From positions 1 to 11,534 of the forward strand of contig WLNN01000030.1 of NCBI GenBank assembly GCA_009699765.1: a stretch of DNA of 11,534 bases. The letters run 5' to 3'. The notes under the pieces were generated by a model. The model was given only the letters and a program-made list of their open reading frames with translations, was not told where the DNA came from and did no database searches. The position numbers and the translations under genes were made by a program. Positions 1 to 6,840 of the stretch are shown piece by piece. This stretch comes from Actinomycetota bacterium (GTDB lineage: Bacteria > Actinomycetota > Actinomycetes > Nanopelagicales > Nanopelagicaceae). Numbering within the stretch: position 1 is the first letter of the stretch; each line of letters begins with the position of its first letter.

Positions 1-1
1 A

Positions 2-760
2 GCTAAGAAGACAACCGCCAAGAAGGCAGCGCCAAAGAAGGTTGCAAAGAAGTCGGTAGCTAAGAAAGCCGTTGCTAAGAAGAAGACAACCGCTAAGAAG
101 GCAGCGCCAAAGAAAGTTGCAAAGAAGTCTGTAGCTAAGAAAGCCGTTGCTAAGAAGAAGACAACCGCTAAGAAGGTTGCAAAGAAGTCTCCTGCACGCA
201 AGAGTTCAGCATCATCAGTTGTAATTCCTCCGGTACCAACAGGTTCTTCACGCGCTCGCGTAAATGTTTCTACAACTCCAGTCGCACCAGTTAAGGCACC
301 AGCAACACCAGCTAAGCCTTCTGCTGCTCCACGTCAGGGATCATCAAAGGGAGTACTACTTGCTGTTCTCCTCGGTGTTGTAATTCTTACAGCTATTGTC
401 GCGTCACAGCGCTCATCTACAAATACAGATGAAGCCACACCAACTGCGCCTGCAACTGCAGAGGCATCACCAACTGCATCAGCAACAGAGTCTGCATCAG
501 CATCTCCTTCTGCCTCAGCAACAAAGGATTCTATGCTCGCAGGTGGCGCACCAACTCGCTTTATTGGTAACTGGAAAGATGCCGAGCATTCAGTTCTTGT
601 ACTTACATGGCGCGCGCCAGCTGAAGCAGTAACAGGTTACAAGGTTGAACTTCGTTCAAACCGTGGAGAGTGGAAAGAGCACTCACAACTTCCTGCTGAT
701 CAACTCAAGCTTGAACTAACAAAATCAGCAACTGAAGGCGAAACTTCTTTCCGCGTTTAA
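2..760 (+). CDS. Lys-rich, single-pass membrane protein with C-terminal FnIII-like domain (5'-partial, interrupted)
   Basis: The frame is open from base 2, so the 5' end lies outside the window; 252 codons are visible before TAA at 758-760. Visible residues 1-67 are AKK/VAKK repeats like those of histone-H1-like and HupB-type tails. Residues about 68-115 are a Pro/Ser/Ala linker, 117-134 one hydrophobic membrane segment, 138-177 a Ser/Thr/Ala-rich spacer, and from about 184 a fibronectin-III-like fold (LTW, GYKVEL, SFRV). By the positive-inside rule the Lys region should be cytoplasmic and the FnIII domain outside. The TAA falls just before what looks like the last FnIII strand, and the same frame continues with domain-like sequence to 826. 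The gene may therefore be a recent nonsense mutant, a sequencing error or a readthrough case. The function is unknown; nucleoid or polyanion binding by the basic part is inference from composition. Confidence 0.75.
   Translation, partial: AKKTTAKKAAPKKVAKKSVAKKAVAKKKTTAKKAAPKKVAKKSVAKKAVAKKKTTAKKVAKKSPARKSSASSVVIPPVPTGSSRARVNVSTTPVAPVKAPATPAKPSAAPRQGSSKGVLLAVLLGVVILTAIVASQRSSTNTDEATPTAPATAEASPTASATESASASPSASATKDSMLAGGAPTRFIGNWKDAEHSVLVLTWRAPAEAVTGYKVELRSNRGEWKEHSQLPADQLKLELTKSATEGETSFRV
11..190 (+). repeat. 75-bp tandem repeat (25 codons), two full copies and one shortened
   Basis: Copies start with ACAACCGC at 11, 86 and 161. The first two are each 75 bp and nearly identical, differing at a few silent positions. 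The third keeps the first 15 bp, then skips the GCAGCGCCAAAG-type segment and resumes with GTTGCAAAGAAGTC. Each unit encodes TTAKKAAPKKVAKKSVAKKAVAKKK-like residues. The array probably extends upstream of the window, so copy number cannot be read here. In-frame slippage would change the length of the basic domain without breaking the gene. Confidence 0.85.
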
Positions 761-826
761 GCTGTTTATAGCGATGGATCAATTGCACTTGCAAATGCTT
801 TCGGATTCGCCGGACAGTTCGAATAA
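761..826 (+). other. In-frame continuation of the FnIII-like domain after the TAA
   Basis: Reading on from the TAA in the same frame gives AVYSDGSIALANAFGFAGQFE followed by TAA at 824-826. Joined to the preceding SFRV, this resembles the usual end of an FnIII domain (FRV-x-AV...G). One base change at 758 (from AAA, CAA or GAA) would restore a single 274-codon frame ending 11 bases before the terminator A-tract. I infer that this is the original C-terminus. Confidence 0.65.
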
Positions 827-834
827 TTTAATAA

Positions 835-868
835 ATAAAAAACCCCAGCCAAGCGGCTGGGGTTTTTT
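835..868. terminator. Bidirectional intrinsic terminator
   Basis: CCCCAGCC (843-850), loop AAGC, then GGCTGGGG (855-862) form a perfect 8-bp GC-rich stem. It has six Ts after it on the plus strand and six As before it, giving a U-tract on both transcripts. It serves the FnIII gene on the plus strand and the acyltransferase gene (stop at 880) on the minus strand. Confidence 0.93.
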
Positions 869-879
869 ATTTTTGAAGA

Positions 880-2622
880 CTATTCAAGAAACTTGGATAT
901 TTCGGCGACGTAGACCGCGACCCCGGCCGGAACTAGATGTACGCCATCAGGTGCGAAATATTCAGGATGCCCCATCGAGATCGAATTCCAATCGATTAGA
1001 CGTACATTTGAATAACGCGCTGAAACCCTTGAAATTATCTCGTTATTTCCCTCTCTCCAAGGGCGAGGTACTGCAGTATTGACGAGGACGACAGTGCTCT
1101 GCGAACTCAAGGTATCAAGAATCTCTACAACAACTTCTTCTTGTAGCGCATTGTTATTTCCTAAATTAAGAACCACTGGTCCGGTTGGCGCAAATTCTTT
1201 GTCGTGCAATACAACTTCTAACAATTCTGGCGCTTGGCGACCTATACGGGCATTTACAAGTGAGACCGCAAATTTCTCTGAAAGCGCAGAACGAATTCCC
1301 AAAATCACAGAATCACCAGTGAGCCAGATTCCCGTGTCTTTCTTAGCCGGAATTATTTCTTCAGCTTGAATTTCTGGGTGCATGGCTTCTTGCTCTTGAT
1401 TACCGATTGCAATGGCGCGAAAACTGATAAATGATACGAGAATAATCAGTACTGAAACGAGGGCGGCTAAACGTGCTTTTTGCCGCTTCTTCTCTTTTAG
1501 TGTGCGATATTTCAAACCCTTTACCCAGTAATTTAATAGTCCTCGTCGCACAGGTAGTTCTATGTAGCGAAGAGAAATATCTGCCAATGCAAATACAATT
1601 AAAATTCGAAGTGCGGTGAGAGCCCAGGATTTGCCTGCCAAATCAACCATGGGACGTGTAACTTGGAAAATCACCCAGTGCCACAAATAAATTGCATACG
1701 AACGTTCGCCGATCCACAGCAGAACGCGATTTTGTAAAAGTGGGGCAAAGCGTGAAGCAGGGTGCACAATTGAAGTAATAATTGCTGCACCAAATAATCC
1801 AGCTAATGGAAAAGCAATTTTGTAAAGCGTGGGTTGAGTTTCATCGATTAATAAAAAAGCAGACAAAATGCCTAGAAATCCGAATACGCCGATAGAGTCA
1901 ATGAAATTTTGAGCATTTGCACTCACCTCAGTTTTAAAATTTTGAGGTATCCAGGACACTGCCAGAGCTGCTCCCAAAAAGAGTCCGATGCTATGTGTAT
2001 CTGTGCCAAAGTAAACGTGACTGACTTTGGATGCACTTGCGGCATCAAGCGAGAACGAAACAATCATTAGCGCGATGCCTGAGATTGCTGCAATTATCAA
2101 AGCAACAAGTGATACTCGCTTCTTGCCAAACCAACGAAGGATCAGAAGCAAAATAAGTGGCCATATTAAATAGAATTGCGCTTCAACCGCTAGAGACCAA
2201 GTGTGCTGAAGTAAAGGGAGTCGCCCAATGCTCTCGAAATAGTCGAGATGCCGCCCAACTAGCCACCAATTCATTGATCCCGTAAGCGCAAATGGCGTAT
2301 CAATTAAGAATCGCTTGATGGTGTCTGGTGCCCAAATTCCAACTCCGATAGCTGTCGTCACCAACATAAATGCAAGCGCTGGGAAGAGACGTCGAATTCT
2401 GGCCAGATAGAAAGCGCGCAGATCTAATCCGCCGCTCCGTTCGATTGAATCGAGAAGCAACCTAGTAATAACGTAACCGGAGATAACGAAGAATAGATCT
2501 ACCCCTAAAAATCCACCGGGAATCCAATTAAATCCGAGGTGGTAGAGCATCACCGCAATAACTGCGATTGCACGCAATCCATCAATTGCGGGTATGTACT
2601 GGATACCGCGTTTGGTAGCCAT
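880..2622 (-). CDS. Acyltransferase-3 (OafA/YrhL type) with C-terminal SGNH domain
   Basis: A 580-residue integral membrane protein predicted to O-acylate a cell-surface glycan or lipid; the substrate cannot be read from sequence. Residues 10-360 form the acyltransferase-3 domain with about ten membrane segments. Family landmarks are IDGLRAIAV at 13-21, YH at 27-28, FFVISGYVIT at 44-53, the Arg-rich RIRRLFPA at 75-82 and TWSLAVEAQFYLIWP at 141-155. A further membrane segment at about 384-402 leads to an SGNH/GDSL-like region: TGDS (S438) for block I, LGNN at 487-490 and DGVH (D559, H562) for the catalytic Asp/His. This two-domain form is common in bacterial cell-surface O-acetyltransferases. 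ATG lies 5 nt after the stop of the upstream coiled-coil gene, with no clear SD, so co-transcription and coupled translation are likely. Family call is firm; role is general. Confidence 0.93.
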   Translation of the reverse strand: MATKRGIQYIPAIDGLRAIAVIAVMLYHLGFNWIPGGFLGVDLFFVISGYVITRLLLDSIERSGGLDLRAFYLARIRRLFPALAFMLVTTAIGVGIWAPDTIKRFLIDTPFALTGSMNWWLVGRHLDYFESIGRLPLLQHTWSLAVEAQFYLIWPLILLLILRWFGKKRVSLVALIIAAISGIALMIVSFSLDAASASKVSHVYFGTDTHSIGLFLGAALAVSWIPQNFKTEVSANAQNFIDSIGVFGFLGILSAFLLIDETQPTLYKIAFPLAGLFGAAIITSIVHPASRFAPLLQNRVLLWIGERSYAIYLWHWVIFQVTRPMVDLAGKSWALTALRILIVFALADISLRYIELPVRRGLLNYWVKGLKYRTLKEKKRQKARLAALVSVLIILVSFISFRAIAIGNQEQEAMHPEIQAEEIIPAKKDTGIWLTGDSVILGIRSALSEKFAVSLVNARIGRQAPELLEVVLHDKEFAPTGPVVLNLGNNNALQEEVVVEILDTLSSQSTVVLVNTAVPRPWREGNNEIISRVSARYSNVRLIDWNSISMGHPEYFAPDGVHLVPAGVAVYVAEISKFLE

Positions 2623-2627
2623 AGAAA

Positions 2628-3455
2628 TTACTTGCGCTTAGCTGTTGATTTCTTTGCTGCACTCTTCTTTGGAGCACGCTTTGAAGTCGAATTAGTTTTG
2701 CGCTTTGGGGCATCAAGGGCTGGAGCAGTGCGACGACTTTCAACCTTTATAGGATCCTTTTGTCGAACTGTTCCGTCATCATTCAATGAATCATTAACAA
2801 TGGCTTGCATATTTGCTAGACGCGCAAATGCACCGTCTAGTCGTTGGCGTGACTGCGCAATTGCTTGCTCAGCCGCAGAGAGCGCTTGGGATTGAACACG
2901 ATATAGCTTTTCAGATTCTGCAATAACTTCAGCAAGCCAACGGCGATACTCAATAACTTCGTTTGCTGCATCGGCAACAATACGCTCGCCTTCTCTGCGC
3001 GCAGCTGATGCAACCGCTGCTGCTTCACGGCGCTTAGTATCAATAAGAGATTCCGCTTCGCGAGCAGCTTCATTTACAAGATCTGCCGCCTCAGCCTCAG
3101 CAGTTGAGATGTACTTGCGACCGCGCGCTTCAGCACCAGAGAGAATGCTTCGCGCCTTTGTCTCTGCGCCATCAAGAAGATCTTTTGCATTTCGAGTTGA
3201 TTCGTTGATAACTCTTTCAGAAGCCGCATGAGATTTAGCTTCACGAGCTTGCGCCGACTTGATCATCATCATCGCAGTTTCGGTTGCGAGAATTTCAAAC
3301 TCTTCTTTACTTAATGAAGTGATGTCACGACGTGATCGAAGATCGTTGAGTTGTGATTCGAGCTCGCGAATGCGGTCTACCGGGTTGCCTGCCGGAGTGC
3401 GATCGGCCTCTTCGCGAAAGCCAACCCAGTTGAGAAAGTCCTTCTTCTCTGCCAT
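2628..3455 (-). CDS. DivIVA-like coiled-coil protein with basic C-terminal tail
   Basis: A 275-residue soluble protein. Residues about 25-45 (DRIRELESQLNDLRSRR) and about 48-218 form a long Ala/Glu/Arg-rich helix with heptad-like spacing, as in DivIVA/Wag31-type and F0-b-like coiled coils. Residues 220-275 are disordered and end in a Lys/Ser/Ala tail (RAPKKSAAKKSTAKRK). There are no membrane segments and no enzyme motif. The family is known for scaffolding polar growth and division in Actinobacteria; membership here rests on overall architecture, not on a full N-terminal DivIVA motif. A GGGGA sequence 6 nt before the ATG can act as SD. The gene lies directly upstream of the envelope acyltransferase with a 5-nt gap. 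The Lys tail resembles that of the gene at 2-760 and might bind DNA or polyphosphate (inference). Confidence 0.7.
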   Translation of the reverse strand: MAEKKDFLNWVGFREEADRTPAGNPVDRIRELESQLNDLRSRRDITSLSKEEFEILATETAMMMIKSAQAREAKSHAASERVINESTRNAKDLLDGAETKARSILSGAEARGRKYISTAEAEAADLVNEAAREAESLIDTKRREAAAVASAARREGERIVADAANEVIEYRRWLAEVIAESEKLYRVQSQALSAAEQAIAQSRQRLDGAFARLANMQAIVNDSLNDDGTVRQKDPIKVESRRTAPALDAPKRKTNSTSKRAPKKSAAKKSTAKRK

Positions 3456-3594
3456 TGATAATCCCCATTGCTTCTATCGAACTCAATCTTTCAAGGCTCA
3501 TAGATTAGGGCATATGCGCGCTTGGCGAAATCGCCCCCATAAATCACGCTCAGCAGAGAATTTGGATTTGATGTAAATCTACGGCCGTCTAATG

Positions 3595-3618
3595 CCAAAA
3601 ACCGTTATCTAGAACGGT
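3595..3618 (-). terminator. Intrinsic terminator overlapping the stop codon of the hemolysin III gene
   Basis: On the minus strand ACCGTT, loop CTAGAT, then AACGGT followed by TTTTT makes a 6-bp stem with a U-tract. The TAA stop (3605-3607) lies at the loop and 3' arm of the hairpin. It separates the hemolysin III gene from the DivIVA-like gene, which therefore needs its own promoter in 3456-3594. The stem is short, so efficiency may be partial. Confidence 0.6.
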
Positions 3619-4276
3619 AGATCGCGAAGCAGATTGCGAGATATTGGCTAATCCAAGCCGCTAGGACAAAGATGTGGAAGAGCTCGTGGAAGCCAAAATA
3701 TTTAGCAGCACGACCAGGTTTCTTAAGCGCATAAAAAATTGCCCCAATGGAGTAGAAAAGTCCTCCAATAACAATCGGGATGATTACCCAAAGCCCGCCG
3801 CGGTCATATAACTGTGGCGTATAAACAACGGCAACCCAACCAAGAATTAAATAGTTAGCGACATAGAGCCAGCGTGGTGCACCGATCCAAAATACACGAA
3901 TCGCAACACCTGCAAGTGCGCCAACCCAAATGATTGTAAGAAGAATATTTCGATCATGCGGTTCAAGTAAAGCAACTGCAAATGGAGTGTAAGAGCCTGC
4001 AATTAATAGATTTATATTCGCATGATCCCAGCGGCGCCAGATCTTCTTCTTTGCAGGAGACCATGGAACACGATGATAAATAGCCGAGACGCTAAAGAGC
4101 ATAATTGCCGTAATCGAGTAAAGGGCAACCGCAAATTTAAGAGACTCTTTACTCAAAATAAAGAGGATAAGCGAGGCGATAATTACCGCAGGAGTTGCAC
4201 CTAAATGAAACCACCCACGAAGTTTTGGTGGAACTACTAGCACCGGCGTCGTGATTGGATCTTGCTCTTTACTCAT
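3605..4276 (-). CDS. Hemolysin III / PAQR-family membrane protein (YqfA-like)
   Basis: A 223-residue, seven-membrane-segment protein of the usual family length. Family landmarks are PPKLRGWFHL near 16-25, SAIYHR (H68), RRWDHANI (D84, H85), GSYTPF at 94-99 and HELFH (H197, H201). The Asp and three His are the positions that in the PAQR/hemolysin III superfamily line a metal site linked to hydrolase-like activity. Despite the family name there is no evidence of toxin function; bacterial members are thought to act in membrane lipid homeostasis, with no settled substrate. ATG sits 9 nt after the stop of the MFS gene, without an SD. A TAGTCT box ends 6 nt before it, so it may be read both from the upstream message and from a leaderless start. 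Confidence 0.92.
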   Translation of the reverse strand: MSKEQDPITTPVLVVPPKLRGWFHLGATPAVIIASLILFILSKESLKFAVALYSITAIMLFSVSAIYHRVPWSPAKKKIWRRWDHANINLLIAGSYTPFAVALLEPHDRNILLTIIWVGALAGVAIRVFWIGAPRWLYVANYLILGWVAVVYTPQLYDRGGLWVIIPIVIGGLFYSIGAIFYALKKPGRAAKYFGFHELFHIFVLAAWISQYLAICFAIYRSR

Positions 4277-4285
4277 TGTGTAAGA

Positions 4286-5497
4286 CTACGCGTTACTTAG
4301 GTTTCGCACCGACTTAACGGATAATGATGCAAGAGCGGCGACAAATGTGATTGTGCCAGTCGCGATTAACACTGCGTTTACTCCAAAGTGGCCAGCTAGG
4401 GGTCCAGCGATAACAATTCCAAGTGGCGCAATTCCATATGAACCAAGAGCGTCATAGGCGTTGACTCGTGAGAATGATTTCTCTGGAATATGAACCTGCA
4501 TTGAGGTATTCCACGAAACAACGAAGTATTCAAGGGCAATTCCAGAAAAAACTGCAGCAAGAATGCAAAATACCAGCGGGATATCGAAGGCAAGTGCGAA
4601 ATCCCAAATAGCTGAGAAGGCAATTAAAGTAACGGAAATAAGTAGTGGTCGACCCACCCTTGTCTTCAGGGCTATCACTCCGCCGATCATCATTCCGAGT
4701 GTCAAGCCAGCCAGATTAAACGACCAAAGCTTTGGGCCAGTCTTTAAGTCATCGAAATTAAGTGGTCCTAAAACTTGCAGCATCGATTCAAAAGCCATGT
4801 TAATTAAGGCAAACGCGAGAACCATAGTTACAACCCATGAGCGTGAGACAAATTCTCTCCACCCAACAACTAGATCATGAATGATTCCAGGACTTTCAAC
4901 TTTGGTCTTGCTGGGTAGATTAAGGTTCCAAACAATTAACCCAGCAATTAGGAAACTTACGGCATCGATAAGCAAACCCCAACCAGGATTTAGCGCTGCA
5001 ACAATTATGCCCCCAAGTAAAGTTCCTGAGACATTTCCAATATTGCTAATCAATCCAATTACCGCGTTACCATCTTGTAGTTTTTCCTTCGGTAAAATCT
5101 CCGGTAGAACTCCTGACATTGCCGGCCACCAAAGTGCATTCAATATTCCAAAGACCGCACCCATTGCAACTAAGAGCCAAATACTTGAGAAACCGGCAAT
5201 GAGTGAAATTGCACTTGTTCCCATCAAGAAACTTCCCAAAATATCAGCGCCTCCGACAATTCGATTGCGCTGAAAACGATCTGCAAACACTCCACCAAAA
5301 AGCATAAAAGCAATTAGTGGGAAAAATCTTGCAGCCATCACAAGGCTAAGGTCACCGCCATCGGAACCTGGAATACTTAAGACTCCGTAGGCCAAGGCGA
5401 TGGGAGACATCCCATTTCCAACATTAGATATAAAACGCGACGCAGCTAACGCTCTAAAACCCTTATATTGCTGAAGATCACGCAGTTGGTTGAGCAT
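4286..5497 (-). CDS. Major facilitator superfamily transporter (MFS_3-like exporter)
   Basis: A 403-residue protein with about 12 hydrophobic segments, the usual MFS length. MFS motif A is seen in the second-third helix loop as GGVFADRFQRNR (68-79). FGILNALWWPAMSGVLPE (115-132) matches the EntS/MFS_3 group of putative drug or siderophore exporters. The substrate is not identifiable. There is no SD before the ATG, but TAGGCT ends 6 nt upstream, consistent with a leaderless message. The gene is divergent from the aquaporin/arsC unit and shares a 69-bp intergenic region containing a dyad. A link to arsenic is possible only by position; no motif supports it. Confidence 0.9.
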   Translation of the reverse strand: MLNQLRDLQQYKGFRALAASRFISNVGNGMSPIALAYGVLSIPGSDGGDLSLVMAARFFPLIAFMLFGGVFADRFQRNRIVGGADILGSFLMGTSAISLIAGFSSIWLLVAMGAVFGILNALWWPAMSGVLPEILPKEKLQDGNAVIGLISNIGNVSGTLLGGIIVAALNPGWGLLIDAVSFLIAGLIVWNLNLPSKTKVESPGIIHDLVVGWREFVSRSWVVTMVLAFALINMAFESMLQVLGPLNFDDLKTGPKLWSFNLAGLTLGMMIGGVIALKTRVGRPLLISVTLIAFSAIWDFALAFDIPLVFCILAAVFSGIALEYFVVSWNTSMQVHIPEKSFSRVNAYDALGSYGIAPLGIVIAGPLAGHFGVNAVLIATGTITFVAALASLSVKSVRNLSNA

Positions 5498-5566
5498 GGA
5501 TTAAGCCTACTTGTGAAACGTCTTATCGTTCACCATTTATTCACTAGAGTCATTTAACATACGAGC
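5498..5566. promoter_or_regulatory. Divergent promoter region with dyad symmetry, between MFS and aquaporin genes
   Basis: The 69-bp region contains a near-perfect dyad at 5513-5533: arms GTGAA/TTCAC and inner CG/CG with one unpaired A in the left arm. On the plus strand TAACAT (5555-5560) ends 6 nt before the aquaporin ATG. On the minus strand TAGGCT ends 6 nt before the MFS ATG. Both fit an actinobacterial -10 box (TAnnnT) with initiation at the start codon. The dyad would lie around the -35 of both promoters, a sensible operator place. No arsR-like gene is visible in the window, so the regulator is unknown. No good -35 box was found for either. Confidence 0.4.
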
Positions 5567-6229
5567 ATGCAAAAAATATTTTCTGAGTTTCTCGGTACAG
5601 CAATTTTAGCCCTCGTTGTAGTTGGTTCGGGCATTATGGCTCAGGATCTGAGTGACGATGTCGGAGTTCAATTGTTGATAAATGCATCAGCAACTGGTGC
5701 AATCCTTTGGATTCTTATCACACTCCTTGCGCCAATTAGTGGCGCTTATTTCAACCCAGTTGTTACCTCAATCGCGCTTTATCGCCGCGAAATGAAAATG
5801 GGTGAAGTAGTTAATTTTGTAATTGCCCAAGTCCTTGGTGCAATCTCAGGAACAATTATTGCCAATATACTTTTCAAACATCCTGCAATAGATATTTCTT
5901 CGAAGAACCGAGATGGTGGCAATCTTCTTCTGAGTGAGGTTTTAGCAACAGCGGGATTAATTTTTGTAATCTATCAATTATCAACAATTAAAAAGGGCCG
6001 GTATGTTTCGGTCGGAGTGGCGCTTTGGATTTTTAGCGCTTACTTCTTCACCTCATCAACTTCTTTTGCTAATCCGGCCATTGCAATCGGACGAATCTTT
6101 AGTAACTCATTTGCTGGCATTGCTCCACATTCTGCCTTTACATTTATTCCATTCCAAATTATTGGAGCCGCTCTCGGATATCTGACTTTCAGTTATCTCA
6201 ATAAGCCAAATAAGAAAGCAAAAAAATAA
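5567..6229 (+). CDS. Aquaporin/glycerol-facilitator-family channel, AqpS-like, arsC-linked
   Basis: A 220-residue MIP-family protein with six hydrophobic segments. The first half-helix motif is NPV (63-65, in GAYFNPVVT) instead of NPA; the second is NPA (169-171). In canonical aquaporins an Arg follows the second NPA and forms the selectivity filter. Here that place is Ile172, and the nearest Arg is R176 (NPAIAIGR). This looks like the subgroup found beside arsC, where the channel (AqpS of Sinorhizobium) lets arsenite leave the cell without ArsB. The stop overlaps the arsC start (TAATG), so translation is coupled. The ATG is preceded by a -10-like box 6 nt upstream and no SD. Arsenite export is inferred from context and precedent; water or another small solute remains possible. 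Confidence 0.88.
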   Translation: MQKIFSEFLGTAILALVVVGSGIMAQDLSDDVGVQLLINASATGAILWILITLLAPISGAYFNPVVTSIALYRREMKMGEVVNFVIAQVLGAISGTIIANILFKHPAIDISSKNRDGGNLLLSEVLATAGLIFVIYQLSTIKKGRYVSVGVALWIFSAYFFTSSTSFANPAIAIGRIFSNSFAGIAPHSAFTFIPFQIIGAALGYLTFSYLNKPNKKAKK

Positions 6230-6627
6230 TGACTGAAAAGAAAACAATTCTCTTTGTCTGTGTTCACAACGCAGGACGTTCTCAGATGGCGGCAGGATTT
6301 ATGCGCGAGCTTGGGGGAGCGCGAGTTGAAGTTCTCTCGGCTGGCTCAGCCCCGAAGGATTCAATCAACCCGGTCGCAGTCGAAGCAATGGCAGAACTCG
6401 GAATCAACATCGCTGACCAAAAACCGAAAATTCTTACCCCTGACTCAGTCCAACAATCTGATGTGGTGATCACGATGGGCTGTGGCGACGCTTGTCCTTA
6501 CTATCCCGGCAAGCGATATGAGGATTGGAAGCTTGAAGATCCGGCTGGACAGGGCATTGAATCTGTGAGGACCATCCGGGATGAAATTAAGGCCCGGGTT
6601 GAGTCTCTGCTGACTGAGATTTTCTAG
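6229..6627 (+). CDS. arsC: Arsenate reductase ArsC, low-molecular-weight phosphatase family
   Basis: A 132-residue cytoplasmic enzyme reducing arsenate to arsenite. The LMW-PTPase P-loop CVHNAGRS gives C-x5-R with nucleophile C11 and R17. The acid loop is DPAG (D104). A MGCGDACP segment supplies C85 and C89, which can act as further redox cysteines. Thioredoxin-linked ArsC uses Cys 10/82/89 and corynebacterial enzymes use mycothiol; the spacing here resembles the actinobacterial form, so mycothiol coupling is plausible but not proven. ATG overlaps the last base of the aquaporin stop, so channel and enzyme are made from one message. No arsR, arsB or acr3 is seen nearby. It is not a phosphatase proper: the Cys-rich loop is the ArsC mark. 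Confidence 0.94.
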   Translation: MTEKKTILFVCVHNAGRSQMAAGFMRELGGARVEVLSAGSAPKDSINPVAVEAMAELGINIADQKPKILTPDSVQQSDVVITMGCGDACPYYPGKRYEDWKLEDPAGQGIESVRTIRDEIKARVESLLTEIF

Positions 6628-6840
6628 ACTTTCCCCCGAATGCGCCTAAATAACCCCAAATAAGCGTAAAAAATCTCAAAAAAGCGGCCGAAACTTACTT
6701 ATTCGTAGTGCATTTTCCTCACATTAGGTTCACAATATTACTCATCGAAGGTCAATGCTGCCCTGGGCAAGCCTCTTGGCCTACGGTCTTACGGACTAAA
6801 TGGTCCGCATTGATTAAGAGTGACGAAAGGCTCAGGAAAT
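6628..6840 (+). promoter_or_regulatory. Intergenic region and structured leader of the rhodopsin gene
   Basis: The 213-bp gap is long for this window. Near its 3' end are two possible hairpins: GGCAAG (6766-6771)/CTTGGCC (6775-6781, one bulge), and a perfect CGGAC (6792-6796)/GTCCG (6803-6807) with a 6-nt loop. GAAAGG (6825-6830) is an SD-like element 10 nt before ATG at 6841. I cannot fix a -35/-10 pair with confidence; the AT-rich stretch at 6700-6745 is the likeliest place. No terminator for arsC is evident in the first 60 bp. Confidence 0.4.

Noticed and set aside
396..632. Gln/His/Leu-rich open frame on the plus strand
   Set aside because: It is the shifted frame of the Ser/Ala-rich linker and FnIII gene; low-complexity composition explains it.
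774..1369. Two plus-strand open frames over the terminator and acyltransferase 3' end
   Set aside because: They lie antisense to a clear SGNH domain and cross a strong terminator; no protein-like features.
3508..3576. Short plus-strand frame from ATG 3514 (20 codons) and the GGCG/CGCC hairpin at 3524-3535
   Set aside because: No SD, no TAnnnT box at the right place, and the stem is only 4 bp; more likely the upstream region of the DivIVA-like gene.
6628..6700. A terminator after arsC
   Set aside because: Only weak CGC/GCG pairings with A-rich flanks; no GC-rich stem with a T-tract on the plus strand.
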